NCBI GenBank assembly: GCA_017893485.1
Contig: CM030359.1
Location: 31,748,430 to 31,812,429, forward strand
Reading direction: 5' to 3'
Length of the DNA stretch: 64,000 nucleotides
DNA from: Hemerocallis citrina
Taxonomy: Eukaryota; Streptophyta; Magnoliopsida; Asparagales; Asphodelaceae
Notes under the pieces: model-generated
The model's database searches: none
Seen by the model: only the letters and a program-made list of their open reading frames with translations
What the model was told of the DNA's origin: nothing
Translations under genes and position numbers: made by a program
Part shown: piece by piece, positions 45,968-57,154 of the stretch
Numbering within the stretch: the first letter of the stretch is position 1
Layout: the number at the start of each line of letters is the position of its first letter

Positions 45968-46946
45968 TCTTGAAGCTTTCGACATGATCAACTGGGTCGG
46001 ACTCCCCTGAGTACGTTTCAAACTGCGGAGGTTTGAAACCCCTCGGTATGGGGGCCTCCATGATTGTCCGAGAGAAGGGGGGTCTGCTGGGGCGGACGGT
46101 CCCTGCTCTCGACTCCTCCTCTTTGTCCATGCGACCGATGCGTCTCTCCATCTCGTGAAGACGACGGTAGAGGGCATCGTCCCTCCGCTGGTAATCAAAC
46201 GATCCCTTGGACTCTTCTTCATAGGAAGGGGAGCGGGGACTGCGGCGTCGATAGTCCTGGGATCGGCGAGGACTATAGGGGTGTTGCTGGCGACTGGGAG
46301 CCGGGAGAGGACTTCTGGATCGGTGGCGAGGACTTGGAACCCGTGGGGGTGTTGGAACCCTCTGGGCATTCTGGTTGTTGGGGCAAAGGTTGAGGGCCTG
46401 CAACACAGTCTCCTGGAATTGTAGGAACTCGGCATGAGTGATAGGTGCCTCATCATTCCTCGGATGATGTCGATCCGCGGGGGAATGTGGCCTCCTCCTA
46501 CGATGCTCGGGAGATTCCCCCCGGCCCCTTCGGTCCGGAGACCTCCTACCGTCTCGGCAATGAGGAGATCGCTCACCATGATGCTGGCGGGAGGCTCCCT
46601 CTCGGGCCCGCCTCTCATCTAGGTGGTTGCGAAGGTCCTCATCCTTTTGGCGATTCAGAACGGTGTTGCGGAGATCGGAGGCTCGGGGGTGATGGGAAGC
46701 CATAGAGTCCGAGGAGGCGTTGTGAATTGAGACATGGTGTGGGTGGAGAGGTTGCTTCTGCCTCCGCTGGTTCTGACCAGTAGGACCATTTGGGGGTTGT
46801 TGGTTCGAAAGAGGAGGCTGGCCCTGTTGGGCCGGGGGAGGAAGATGTTCGGGCTGCGGAGCAGGATGGACGGGGACTTCCTCTGGCTGATCGGCGGGAT
46901 TGGGTCCGCGGTTGGACCCCCTAGACCTGACCTTCTTGGGAGGCAT
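45968..46946 (-). pseudogene. Tat gag, N-terminal part
   Basis: ATG at 46946, 75 bp inside the PBS end, opens MPPKKVRSRGSNRGPNPADQ. An Arg/Ser/His-rich region follows, then RGFKPPQFETYSGESDPVDH and VESFKTL, the conserved Gag entry, where the solo LTR cuts in. The frame is continuous up to the break. Encodes the structural capsid precursor. Confidence 0.85.
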
Positions 46947-47002
46947 AGTTGGAGAAGGGCTAGTTGACGAGGAAGAGGCGGAGGCTATTCGTGTGGTGTT
47001 TC

Positions 47003-47018
47003 CCACAGACGGCGCCAA
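47003..47018 (-). other. Primer-binding site of Tat element 2
   Basis: Minus strand TTGGCGCCGTCTGTGG, two bases after the 5' LTR. The TGGCGCCG core is typical for Tat-group gypsy elements. Confidence 0.75.
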
Positions 47019-47020
47019 TC

Positions 47021-47610
47021 TGTTACCGCTGATTCTGGTGTGGGGGTAAACAGATGAGATTTGTGAGTTCGTAGGAAACCTGAATAGCGGATCCAAACCT
47101 TCTGATTCCTACCGCTACCTGCAAGGAAGTGCGATACACCGGGGTTGATTCCGGCGACGCACCCTCCGACGCTCTTGTCAGTAACCAGTGATGATTAAGG
47201 AAGAGCTTAAGGTGGAAAAAGAGTGATTACCTGGTCACAGTGGTAGGGGGGAGGTATTTATAGTCGCCATGGGAGTGATTAGGGACCTGATTTCCTGTCT
47301 AACTATCAGGAGAAAAATCCTCCCAATCTGTTTAGGAAACTAACCCCTGATTCCCGGTGAGAGCAAATCAGGCCCGTTGATTCAGTCAAATCAGTGACCC
47401 TGATTTTTCTCTTGCTGATCTGGGTTTGTCTTGGGTCGGGACCTGTACCCAGTTGGAGTGGATCCGTTTGTGGGGTGTTGGATCTGTGAGAAGGAGACCC
47501 AGTACCCGTTTCGGACCCATTTGTATGTGAAATTACCATTTTATCCCTGAGCTTCAAGATTCGTGCCCAATCTGGACGGTTCCGATTTAACCCCATTTTT
47601 AGCCATATCA
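47021..47610 (-). repeat. 5' LTR of Tat element 2
   Basis: 590 bp, partner of 31177-31765. A TATA-like 'tatttatag' lies near 47255 (minus CTATAAATA). Confidence 0.88.
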
Positions 47611-47615
47611 ACCAC

Positions 47616-48418
47616 TATTCTGATTCTTGTTGTTGTTGCTGTAGTTCGTAACCGGCCTACGTGGCAGTTGGATGTGAAGAATGTCTTCTTGCATTGTGAG
47701 CTTCGTAAAGAAGTTTATATGCTTCCTCCTCCTAGTCTATGTAATCCTCCAGATATTGTATGTCGTCTTCGACGAGCACTCTATGGTCTCAAACAGGCAC
47801 CACGAGCTTAATTTAAGTGTTTAATTCCACAGTTCGCTCTGCTGATTTTTCATCAGAGTGCTCATGATCCGGCTATGTTAATTTACTCCTCTGAAAGAAA
47901 CCACACAATTTTGCTTCTATATGTTTGATGATATGATTCTTACTGGTGACGACCCTGCACATATTCAGACTGTCAAAACATATATGCAGTATCAGTTTGC
48001 TATGACTAATCTTGGCCTGCTACGATATTTTCTTGGGAATGAAGTTAACTCTAGTGACCATGGTTATCTTCTTTCTGAACAAAAATATACCACAAATCTT
48101 TTGCTTTGTACAAATATCTCTAATACTCGTACTGAAGCAATTCCTATGGAACTCAACTTGAAGCTTTGGGCAATAGCTAGGACTCCTCTTCCTGATCCTA
48201 TTCGATACCGACATCTTCTGGATAGTCTTATCTATCTCACCATTACCCTATCAAACATCTCTCATGCAGTCCATGTTTTGAGCCAGTTTGTGCTTGCCCC
48301 TACGTCGGTGCACTATGGATATCTGCTTCGGGTACTTCGCCATCTTCATAGAACGATCTCTCGTTCTCTATTCTTCTCCAAGTCCTCTTTAGTGCACTGA
48401 AGGCCATTACTGATACCA
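47616..48418 (+). pseudogene. Ty1/copia element, middle part: RT
   Basis: It continues the RT broken at 31176: QLDVKNVFLHCELRKEVYM, LRRALYGLKQAPRA, then a one-base insertion at the catalytic YVDDM (about 47922), then DDMILTGDDP and LGLLRYFLGNEV. The end is cut at 48418 by the LOG-carrying element and resumes at 55840. Confidence 0.8.
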
Positions 48419-51166
48419 TGTCACGCCCCGCTTCCCACTATACGGAATTACAGGCACGCAACTGAGGTCCAGCGAATGATATACATCATCCATAAGCTGT
48501 GCAATTATAAGCTCAACAAGATATTTATAACACATTTACGCAGACAAATATAATGATCACATGAGCTGAAAATAAAATAATCATCATCCAGATAGTACAT
48601 CAACATCGGGTCAAAATGCCCGAGAATACAAGGTGCCATAATTAAAACAGTACGATTAACAGTTCGCTATAACAACTAGATAAAATAGCGACTGAAAGAA
48701 AAACAACATGAAGTAGTAACAAAGCAGCAATGATCATCTAGAGAGTCTGCTCATCTGGTCCATCAGTACCTGTATAATCATTAACTCAAAGAAAAATAGA
48801 AAAAGTTCCCGTTAGAGCAAGTTTCGGGCAGCAAGTAGCAACAAGCAGAAAAAGGGGTAATATAACAAGATATAACATGAAAGAAACAAGAAGTAGAAGT
48901 ACAAATACAATATGGAAGTAAGCAAGGAACTGGGACAATATGATCATGTAAGTAATAACGGTAACTAGTGTATTCTAGACTTCAACATATAAGCAATTGA
49001 TAACCTAGGCTTAGTTAATCGATAATTATGTAATCAAGGATCGAGAGTCATGTAATCAAGAGTCATGTAATGAAGAGTCATGTAATCAAGAGTCATGTAA
49101 TCAAGAATCATGCTTAGTGAAGATCTCGAGTTTATCTATTTTATTAACTTATCTAATGCACACAATCCTGTGTCCCATACCACAAGTTCGGTGCATATCA
49201 ATCATGTGACGTTTAGACTTAAGTAGTGAATTCTATAGGATTATGTACTCGGGTCTTCCAGTGATAGTATCAAGACATGTAATCATGAATCATGTAATCG
49301 AGAATTATGTAATCAAGAATTGTGTAATCAAGAATCAAGAATCAAGAATCACTATTTCGGGAAACACGGGCCCCCTTCCGAGTATATTTCCCTATATTGT
49401 CCACTATTAAGCCGTACCCTTATAACCCCGGCTTGTTATTCTTTTATTATTAATTATGAACATGCAGTTGGTACGACTAGTGGAACGGTGTAATCAAATA
49501 GTTTAATCAAGAAAAATATCAGGGGCAGTAATCATGGAAACGAGTACATGTATCGAGAGTAATTATTATGGAATTATCAAGTGGTATAAAATACATTCTA
49601 TCAACCTATTATATCTATGCAAATTATTATTACAAGAACAATAATACATTCAGTTCATTAATTATGAAAAATAAAGGGTTTATATGCAAAAATGTATAGA
49701 TGAATTTTTAGACAACTAGACATATCTGCATTCAAATTCACTTTCCCGTTGTTACAGAAAAGCAAATCCAATTCCGTCAGAGATTCTAGAAATTAGACTC
49801 TCTCCCGGTTCCAACGCATATTCACACGATACATTCTAAGGACAGTAGCGATGCGTACAAATTCATTCTTCGCTGGTTTCGATGTTTCGCGCGCATTCTG
49901 GAAATTCGGAGTCACAATACTAAAACTGCGATATCTCACAATCTATACATCCGATTGAGAAACTGTAGGATGTTTCGGATATCTAGACTCGAAGGGCTAC
50001 GATTTTCATGTAGAAAGTTTTTCGATCCAGTATCGGGAACATGGTCAAATTCTCAGTACGAGATGCCGGTTAGTAATCCCGTGCAGGTTCAGGAATTCGT
50101 GATATGTCAGTACTAAAATCGCGATATCTCACAATCTATACATCCGATTGAGAAACCGTCAGATGTTCTGGATTCGGGACTCGATGGGCTACGATTTCCA
50201 CGTAGAAAATCTTCAATCCAGTATTGGGAACATGGTCGAATTTTTAGTGCAAGGTCAAGAAATTTTAGAGATAGTAAGGTTGAATATTCGATATTCGATA
50301 ACACGATTCGAAATGTGTTAACGGTTCATTCTTGAGTTGATATAGCATGGAACAAGTGACTAGAACAGAGTTTGACAATAAAATATGATGATAACTAGAC
50401 TACTTGCCACGAGTCAAAGGAAAATGCTTGTACGAGAACAAAAATAGTGTACAAGGTACTTGCCTTATAATGCGACGATTACGATGGTAGTGTTAACCAC
50501 GGAAGGAAGCGATGTCGGCAACGGATGGCGGCACAACGGCGGTAAGAATGGTAGCAACGGTGAGCGACGACAACAACAAGGTGGCGCGGCATCGGGTTAT
50601 TTTTCGGGATTCACGGGATCGTAGAAGCGGAGTCGTTGGCTCGAAGGTGGAATGTGAAGTGGAGCTTGGGCGTTGCTTGCTCTCGGTTGTGAAGGAGGCA
50701 GAGGAAAAGAAGAAGAAGGGCTCTCGGGTGTGAAGTGTGAAGAAGGCAGAGGAAAAGAAGAAGGGAATGAGGTCTGCATGTGTGTGTGTGTGTATATATA
50801 TAGAAAGGAGGGGATAGGGGGTGTAGAAAAATCAAAGGGGTTAGGTGTGGAAAAATCAAAGGGGTTAGGTGTGGAAAAAAAATGAACAAGGAAGAGAAGT
50901 CAGGAGTTAGGCTATAATTAGGCAGTAGGAGAAAAAAATGGAAAAGTTAGGCAGGATTAGGATTAGGATTAGGATTAGGATTAGGATTAATCACGGTTTA
51001 AAATTTATATTTAAACTCCGATCGAAAAATCACAAAATTATAGAATTGATCAGAAAAATATTCTGGCTTTAGATAAAGAGTCCAAAGAGAAAAATAAAAC
51101 TGATCTGAAAATTGAAGTACAAAAATTTACGTAGTAAAATACGTACTACTGGAACAGGGAGTTACA
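48419..51166 (-). repeat. 3' LTR of the LOG-carrying element
   Basis: Plus-strand ends TGTCACGCC and GGGAGTTACA. Contains 'atgtaatcaagagtc' short repeats (49030-49110), a tandem block of about 170 bp around CTATACATCCGATTGAGAAAC (about 49925 and 50130), a TATATATA tract near 50795 and (GGATTA)n at 50955-50989. Confidence 0.92.
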
Positions 51167-51351
51167 ATCCTACCCACCTTACAAAAAATTTCGTCCTCGA
51201 AATTTACTTAGGCGAGATATAGGATAGCTTAAGAAGTAAATGCAATACACTTCAATGAAGAGTACAACAGAAGATAAAAGAAACAAAGAGTACAAATGCA
51301 CGAATACAACTAAAGACAAATTGTGTATCCTCAACTGGAGGAATCAACAAT
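51167..51351 (-). other. 3' tail of the LOG element with polypurine tract
   Basis: Minus strand, after the LOG stop: about 130 nt of non-coding sequence, then TTTCGAGGACGAAA and the purine tract AAGGTGGGTAGGAT touching the LTR. The last 40 bases are the standard end of chromovirus-type gypsy elements. Confidence 0.75.
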
Positions 51352-52077
51352 TTAATGTCTAGGCTCAGAATCTGAACCACCGACATCGCTAACATCCCAG
51401 TTCAGCTGAGTCACAAGCTCATCTCGCTCTGGCACATACTCCTCCAATTTTCTTAGTAACTCCTTGGGCGATGAAGCTGAAATCAAGATGTGTCTGGCCT
51501 TACTGGATATAAACTCCTCAGCCCTAGCTGAATCTATAAAGGACAGAAGTGAGTCGTAATATCCATCAACATTTAAAAGTCCCACTGGTTTGTTGTGGAT
51601 CCCTAGTTGAGCCCATGTGATCACTTCAAACAACTCCTCAAGTGTCCCATAACCTCCGGGTAAGGCTATGAAAGCATCAGCAGCTCGAGCCATTTCAGCC
51701 TTCCTCTCGTGCATGCTAGAGACAACTCTAACATCTCCCACAGTTCCCCCAGTAATCTCTTTCGGCATCAGGGACTTGGGAATCACTCCCAAAACGTGTC
51801 GGCCACCAACACGAACAGCGTCAGAAACCAGGCCCATCAATCCTATGCTCCCACCACCGTAGACGAGATCGATATTTCTCTCTACAAGCTCCTTACCGAG
51901 CTCGATCGCGGCTTCCTGATAGCTAGTTCTTTTGCCAGAGCTACTGCCACAAAATACACAAATCCTGCCGAATCTCGATAAAGATGAAAAAAGCTTCATC
52001 TTCTTCCCTGCTTCACTTTCTTCTTCCACCGATTTCCTCTTCATCCCCGCTACCGATTCTTGATCTCTTCTTTCCAT
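51352..52077 (-). CDS. LOG: LOG: cytokinin riboside 5'-monophosphate phosphoribohydrolase, intronless
   Basis: LOG enzymes split ribose 5-phosphate from cytokinin nucleotides and release active cytokinin in one step, usually in the cytosol and nucleus. The 241-codon frame is complete: [11 protein letters not shown] (residues 41-51), Rossmann loop [11 protein letters not shown] (72-82), HERKAEMA (123-130) with the conserved Arg, and the family signature PGGYGTLEE (140-148), then [20 protein letters not shown]. Length is normal for the family except for a charged N-terminus of about 34 residues ([16 protein letters not shown]), so ATG 12 or 27 could also be used. No stop, frameshift or intron. 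It sits in the sense direction of the retroelement. Family members normally have several introns, so this looks like a captured cDNA. Activity is inferred from intact motifs. Confidence 0.92.
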   Translation of the reverse strand: MERRDQESVAGMKRKSVEEESEAGKKMKLFSSLSRFGRICVFCGSSSGKRTSYQEAAIELGKELVERNIDLVYGGGSIGLMGLVSDAVRVGGRHVLGVIPKSLMPKEITGGTVGDVRVVSSMHERKAEMARAADAFIALPGGYGTLEELFEVITWAQLGIHNKPVGLLNVDGYYDSLLSFIDSARAEEFISSKARHILISASSPKELLRKLEEYVPERDELVTQLNWDVSDVGGSDSEPRH

Positions 52078-52400
52078 TTGCCAAGAAAATCCAAGCTCCT
52101 ACTCTCTCTTTCTTTCTTGCTCCCGCCTCTGCTATCGGATTCTCACTCTTTCTCTTCACCGAAGCTTGCTCCCGAGTTGCCTTCTTCTTTCTCTTCTTTC
52201 TTCCCCGACCTCTCTCTCTCTTTCTTTCTTCTCCGACTTCTCTTTCTTTCTTCTTCCTTCTCCGACTTCTCTCTCTTTCTTCTTCCTCTTTCTTTCTCTT
52301 TTTCTTCTTTCTCTTTTTCTTTCTTCTTTCTTTGACTTCTCTCTCTCTCTTTCTCTTCTTTTTATTTCTTCTTCATCTTGTCTTTTTCTTCATTAATGCA
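52078..52400 (-). other. GA-rich leader upstream of LOG
   Basis: On the minus strand almost pure purine (GAAGAAAGAAG, GAGAGAGG) directly before the LOG ATG. It is like a plant 5' UTR, possibly from the captured LOG mRNA. The plus-strand Ser/Phe/Leu-rich frames here are artefacts. Confidence 0.5.
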
Positions 52401-52865
52401 CCGCACCCTATAACCGGCCTATGGCCAATATTTGCACTTTGGCCCCTATCCATTCCAAATATAACATCGAACCTTGAGTTGTTGATGACGTTGAAGTTTA
52501 CTTTGATATTCATTCCACGAATCAATAAGGGACTCTGCTATGTTTTTGCTGCGCCACTCTGATGGTGATACTTCTCGCTGCTGATACCAAGTGATAGCGA
52601 TCGACGAATTGAGAAGAATTAAGAGATTTGTAACACGAAGATATTGGTTGTCAAACTTATTTGGTAAAGTGGGCCACACCCACCAAACAATGTTGAAAAA
52701 TTATGGCAAGATTGGTGCCACAAAGAAAAATGGGAGAAACGGGAATGAATAATTTGTCAGTTACTCATCTCTCATTTCTATAAATGAGAGGTTTAGGAAA
52801 AGAGAAAAATTAAGCAAGATAAGAACAAGAAACAAGCAGAAAAGAAGAAAAGGAATAGAGTGCTG
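52401..52865 (-). other. Foreign segment with a second PBS-like site
   Basis: Minus strand: a leader-like region with CATTTATAGAAATG, ending CGATCGCTATCA, followed by TTGGTATCAGCAG (52590-52578), which resembles an LTR end plus tRNA-Met PBS of another element. If right, the LOG insert includes an LTR-U5/PBS piece of a different retrotransposon. Tentative. Confidence 0.35.
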
Positions 52866-53030
52866 TAGCTCCATCATTCGTTGCATCTCCTGGAGAATGG
52901 CGACGATCTCCGATAGTTCATCCCTGGGCGTAGAAGTCGAAGATCCTCCGTGAACCATAGTCTGAAATGTATATTCGAATGGGGTAAATCTCCAGATGGC
53001 AAGTTGGTTATTAACATTCATGTGATCCAC
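52866..53030 (-). pseudogene. Truncated gag start of the LOG element
   Basis: Close to the PBS on the minus strand, a frame reads MVHGGSSTSTPRDELSEIVA and LQEMQRMMELQ, then switches to unrelated hydrophobic residues. Position and helical character fit the first residues of gypsy Gag, cut where the foreign insert begins. Not functional as Gag. Confidence 0.45.
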
Positions 53031-53070
53031 GTGATGTGTATATTGTTGAGCTTAGCATGGTTCGAGCCTA

Positions 53071-53083
53071 GGCTCTGATACCA
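53071..53083 (-). other. Primer-binding site of the LOG element
   Basis: Minus strand TGGTATCAGAGCC, complementary to the 3' end of initiator tRNA-Met, nine bases after the 5' LTR. Confidence 0.85.
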
Positions 53084-53092
53084 CTAAAAACC

Positions 53093-55839
53093 TGTCACGC
53101 CCCGCTTCCCACTATACGGAATTACAGGCACGCAACTGAGGTCCAGCGAATGATATACATCATCCATAAGCTGTGCAATTATAAGCTCAACAAGATATTT
53201 ATAACACATTTACGCAGACAAATATAATGATCACATGAGCTGAAAATAAAATAATCATCATCCAGATAGTACATCAACATCGGGTCAAAATGCCCGAGAA
53301 TACAAGGTGCCATAATTAAAACAGTACGATTAACAGTTCGCTATAACAACTAGATAAAATAGCGACTGAAAGAAAAACAACATGAAGTAGTAACAAAGCA
53401 GCAATGATCATCTAGAGAGTCTGCTCATCTGGTCCATCAGTACCTGTATAATCATTAACTCAAAGAAAAATAGAAAAAGTTCCCGTTAGAGCAAGTTTCG
53501 GGCAGCAAGTAGCAACAAGCAGAAAAAGGGGTAATATAACAAGATATAACATGAAAGAAACAAGAAGTAGAAGTACAAATACAATATGGAAGTAAGCAAG
53601 GAACTGGGACAATATGATCATGTAAGTAATAACGGTAACTAGTGTATTCTAGACTTCAACATATAAGCAATTGATAACCTAGGCTTAGTTAATCGATAAT
53701 TATGTAATCAAGGATCGAGAGTCATGTAATCAAGAGTCATGTAATGAAGAGTCATGTAATCAAGAGTCATGTAATCAAGAATCATGCTTAGTGAAGATCT
53801 CGAGTTTATCTATTTTATTAACTTATCTAATGCACACAATCCTGTGTCCCATACCACAAGTTCGGTGCATATCAATCATGTGACGTTTAGACTTAAGTAG
53901 TGAATTCTATAGGATTATGTACTCGGGTCTTCCAGTGATAGTATCAAGACATGTAATCATGAATCATGTAATCGAGAATTATGTAATCAAGAATTGTGTA
54001 ATCAAGAATCAAGAATCAAGAATCACTATTTCGGGAAACACGGGCCCCCTTCCGAGTATATTTCCCTATATTGTCCACTATTAAGCCGTACCCTTATAAC
54101 CCCGGCTTGTTATTCTTTTATTATTAATTATGAACATGCAGTTGGTACGACTAGTGGAACGGTGTAATCAAATAGTTTAATCAAGAAAAATATCAGGGGC
54201 AGTAATCATGGAAACGAGTACATGTATCGAGAGTAATTATTATGGAATTATCAAGTGGTATAAAATACATTCTATCAACCTATTATATCTATGCAAATTA
54301 TTATTACAAGAACAATAATACATTCAGTTCATTAATTATGAAAAATAAAGGGTTTATATGCAAAAATGTATAGATGAATTTTTAGACAACTAGACATATC
54401 TGCATTCAAATTCACTTTCCCGTTGTTACAGAAAAGCAAATCCAATTCCGTCAGAGATTCTAGAAATTAGACTCTCTCCCGGTTCCAACGCATATTCACA
54501 CGATACATTCTAAGGACAGTAGCGATGCGTACAAATTCATTCTTCGCTGGTTTCGATGTTTCGCGCGCATTCTGGAAATTCGGAGTCACAATACTAAAAC
54601 TGCGATATCTCACAATCTATACATCCGATTGAGAAACTGTAGGATGTTTCGGATATCTAGACTCGAAGGGCTACGATTTTCATGTAGAAAGTTTTTCGAT
54701 CCAGTATCGGGAACATGGTCAAATTCTCAGTACGAGATGCCGGTTAGTAATCCCGTGCAGGTTCAGGAATTCGTGATATGTCAGTACTAAAATCGCGATA
54801 TCTCACAATCTATACATCCGATTGAGAAACCGTCAGATGTTCTGGATTCGGGACTCGATGGGCTACGATTTCCACGTAGAAAATCTTCAATCCAGTATTG
54901 GGAACATGGTCGAATTTTTAGTGCAAGGTCAAGAAATTTTAGAGATAGTAAGGTTGAATATTCGATATTCGATAACACGATTCGAAATGTGTTAACGGTT
55001 CATTCTTGAGTTGATATAGCATGGAACAAGTGACTAGAACAGAGTTTGACAATAAAATATGATGATAACTAGACTACTTGCCACGAGTCAAAGGAAAATG
55101 CTTGTACGAGAACAAAAATAGTGTACAAGGTACTTGCCTTATAATGCGACGATTACGATGGTAGTGTTAACCACGGAAGGAAGCGATGTCGGCAACGGAT
55201 GGCGGCACAACGGCGGTAAGAATGGTAGCAACGGTGAGCGACGACAACAACAAGGTGGCGCGGCATCGGGTTATTTTTCGGGGTTCACGGGATCGTAGAA
55301 GCGGAGTCGTTGGCTCGAAGGTGGAATGTGAAGTGGAGCTTGGGCGTTGCTTGCTCTCGGTTGTGAAGGAGGCAGAGGAAAAGAAGAAGAAGGGCTCTCG
55401 GGTGTGAAGTGTGAAGAAGGCAGAGGAAAAGAAGAAGGGAATGAGGTCTGCATGTGTGTGTGTGTGTATATATATAGAAAGGAGGGGATAGGGGGTGTAG
55501 AAAAATCAAAGGGGTTAGGTGTGGAAAAATCAAAGGGGTTAGGTGTGGAAAAAAATGAACAAGGAAGAGAAGTCAGGAGTTAGGCTATAATTAGGCAGTA
55601 GGAGAAAAAAATGGAAAAGTTAGGCAGGATTAGGATTAGGATTAGGATTAGGATTAGGATTAATCACGGTTTAAAATTTGTATTTAAACTCCGATCGAAA
55701 AATCACAAAATTATAGAATTGATCAGAAAAATATTCTGGCTTTAGATAAAGAGTCCAAAGAGAAAAATAAAACTGATCTGAAAATTGAAGTACAAAAATT
55801 TACGTAGTAAAATACGTACTACTGGAACAGGGAGTTACA
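53093..55839 (-). repeat. 5' LTR of the LOG-carrying element
   Basis: 2747 bp, nearly identical to 48419-51166. Minus-strand TATATATACACACAC near 55475 may be its TATA box, from which transcripts would run through PBS and LOG. Confidence 0.92.
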
Positions 55840-56690
55840 TACCATGTGGGCTAGCAATCTTGATGATATGCGATCCATTACGGGCTATTTTGTGTTTCTC
55901 GAGACTTCTCTTATTTTCTAGAAGTCTAAGAAGCTGACTACAGTCTCTTGTTCTAGTTCGGAGTCTGAACTTCATGATTTTGTCGCAACCACGGCAGAAG
56001 TAGAATGGTTGTGATGGTTACTAGAGGACTTTGGCATTGTTTCAAAGCGTACAACCGCGTTTTGTGACAACACTAGTACTATCAGAGTTGCCTCTGATTT
56101 AGTTAAGCATGAGCTCACTATACATAATGGTTGATACTTTCTTCACTAGGGAACGCATTCCTAAAGTCATATTCCTTCATTATGTGTCAACCGAAGCTCA
56201 GTGTGCGGATTTCTTCACGAAACTTCAGACGAAGACCCAACAACAGGCGTTGCTTTCCAACTCACTCTTGTTGATCCACAATGAGTTTGTTTCGAAGCGT
56301 ACAACCACATTTTGTGACAATACTAATATTATCAGAATTGCATCTGATTCGGTCAAACATGAGCTCACTATACATATTGGTTAATACTTTCTTCACTCGG
56401 GAACACGTTCTTAAGTCATATTCCTTCATTATGTGTCAACCAAAGCTCAATGTGCGGATTTCTTCACGAAATCTCAGATGAAGGCCCAACATTAGGCGTT
56501 ACTTTCCAAACTCACTCTTGTTGATCCACCATGAGTTTAAGATGGGCTATTTATATATATATGTAGTTAGCACATGTATAACACGTGTCTATCTTATCTT
56601 ATATGTACTAGTATATATAGCTTGTGTGCCCTAATACATTGATTGATTTCATTCCCTCTATCTTCTCTCAGCAAATGGTTTGTTGTGGTT
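55840..56690 (+). pseudogene. Ty1/copia element, 3' end: RNase H and 3' terminal region
   Basis: MWASNLDDMRSITGYFVFL and SSSESELHDFVATTAEVEW are copia RNase H motifs. The end (FCDNTSTIRVASD...KHELTIH...STEAQCADFFTKLQ) is present twice in tandem, about 56030-56285 and 56285-56535. A short TGTAGTTAGCACATG... block (about 56562 on) ending TCTCTCA may be the 3' LTR, but no 5' copy was found. Confidence 0.72.
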
Positions 56691-57154
56691 TGCAAATATA
56701 TCTTCAATTTCATTTATGATCTGATAACTGCAGCTCGAAATTTACGATCCCTGGAATTTCAGAATTGCAAATGAAAATTTGACTTTTTTGCCAGGGGGGC
56801 ATACCGGATGCATAGAACATCAAAAATTTTCAAGTGACTAGTTTAGCTCAAGAGCCTCAGAGAAGCTTGTCCCAGTATATTTAACTGATATGTCAAAGCG
56901 TTAAAGTTTTTAGTGACATTACCAAACATCAATAAACCTCTCTCAGATTGCATCCTTTCCTAATTTTCCATTGAAGATATGAACAAAAGCACCTAAACGT
57001 CATCAGAATTAAAGAGCACAGAAAGCAAATGAAATACAAACACTAATAAAATAAAGAGATTAAGTTGAAAGTTGCCACATTCTGCTGTACAAGTTGAAGA
57101 CTGGGTGCACTACATCTCTCAGCTGATTTTACCTTATTTTGCTAGTCTTTGATT
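56691..57154. other. Intergenic / KINB1 3' flank, no gene seen
   Basis: No coding signal. The right part is the likely 3' UTR of the minus-strand gene ending at 57155. Confidence 0.5.

Larger units (their letters stand above)
31177..47610 (-). mobile_element. Complete Tat-lineage Ty3/gypsy element, 16.4 kb including a nested solo LTR
   Basis: LTRs 31177-31765 and 47021-47610 are flanked by target duplication ACCAC (31172-31176, 47611-47615), inside the copia RT gene. Minus-strand order from the right: 5' LTR, PBS, gag (broken by the solo LTR), protease, RT, RNase H, integrase, 110-bp array, convergent antisense gene on +, repeats, PPT, 3' LTR. By eye the LTRs differ at about 15-20 of about 590 positions, so it is not recent. 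Confidence 0.9.
48419..55839 (-). mobile_element. Gypsy-derived LTR retrotransposon carrying a LOG gene
   Basis: Two LTRs of 2748 and 2747 bp enclose 1926 bp. Target duplication TACCA (48414-48418, 55840-55844) inside the copia element. On the minus strand: 5' LTR (55839-53093), PBS TGGTATCAGAGCC (53083-53071), a short gag start, non-coding sequence, LOG (52077-51352), the gypsy-like tail TTTCGAGGACGAAATTTTTT, a PPT AAGGTGGGTAGGAT, and the 3' LTR (51166-48419). By eye the LTRs differ by two substitutions and one A-run length. No pol, so movement needs help from an autonomous relative. Confidence 0.92.

Noticed and set aside
50955..50989. Interstitial telomere repeat
   Set aside because: The unit is GGATTA, not the plant TTTAGGG.
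51984..52562. 192-codon plus-strand Ser/Phe/Leu-rich frame opposite the LOG leader
   Set aside because: Translation of a CT-rich tract. The real gene is LOG on the minus strand and this region is its purine-rich leader.
48419..55839. A pair of segmental duplications flanking a native LOG gene
   Set aside because: TG...CA ends, a 5-bp target duplication inside a copia gene, a tRNA-Met PBS and a polypurine tract at the correct ends show LTRs, not ordinary duplications.
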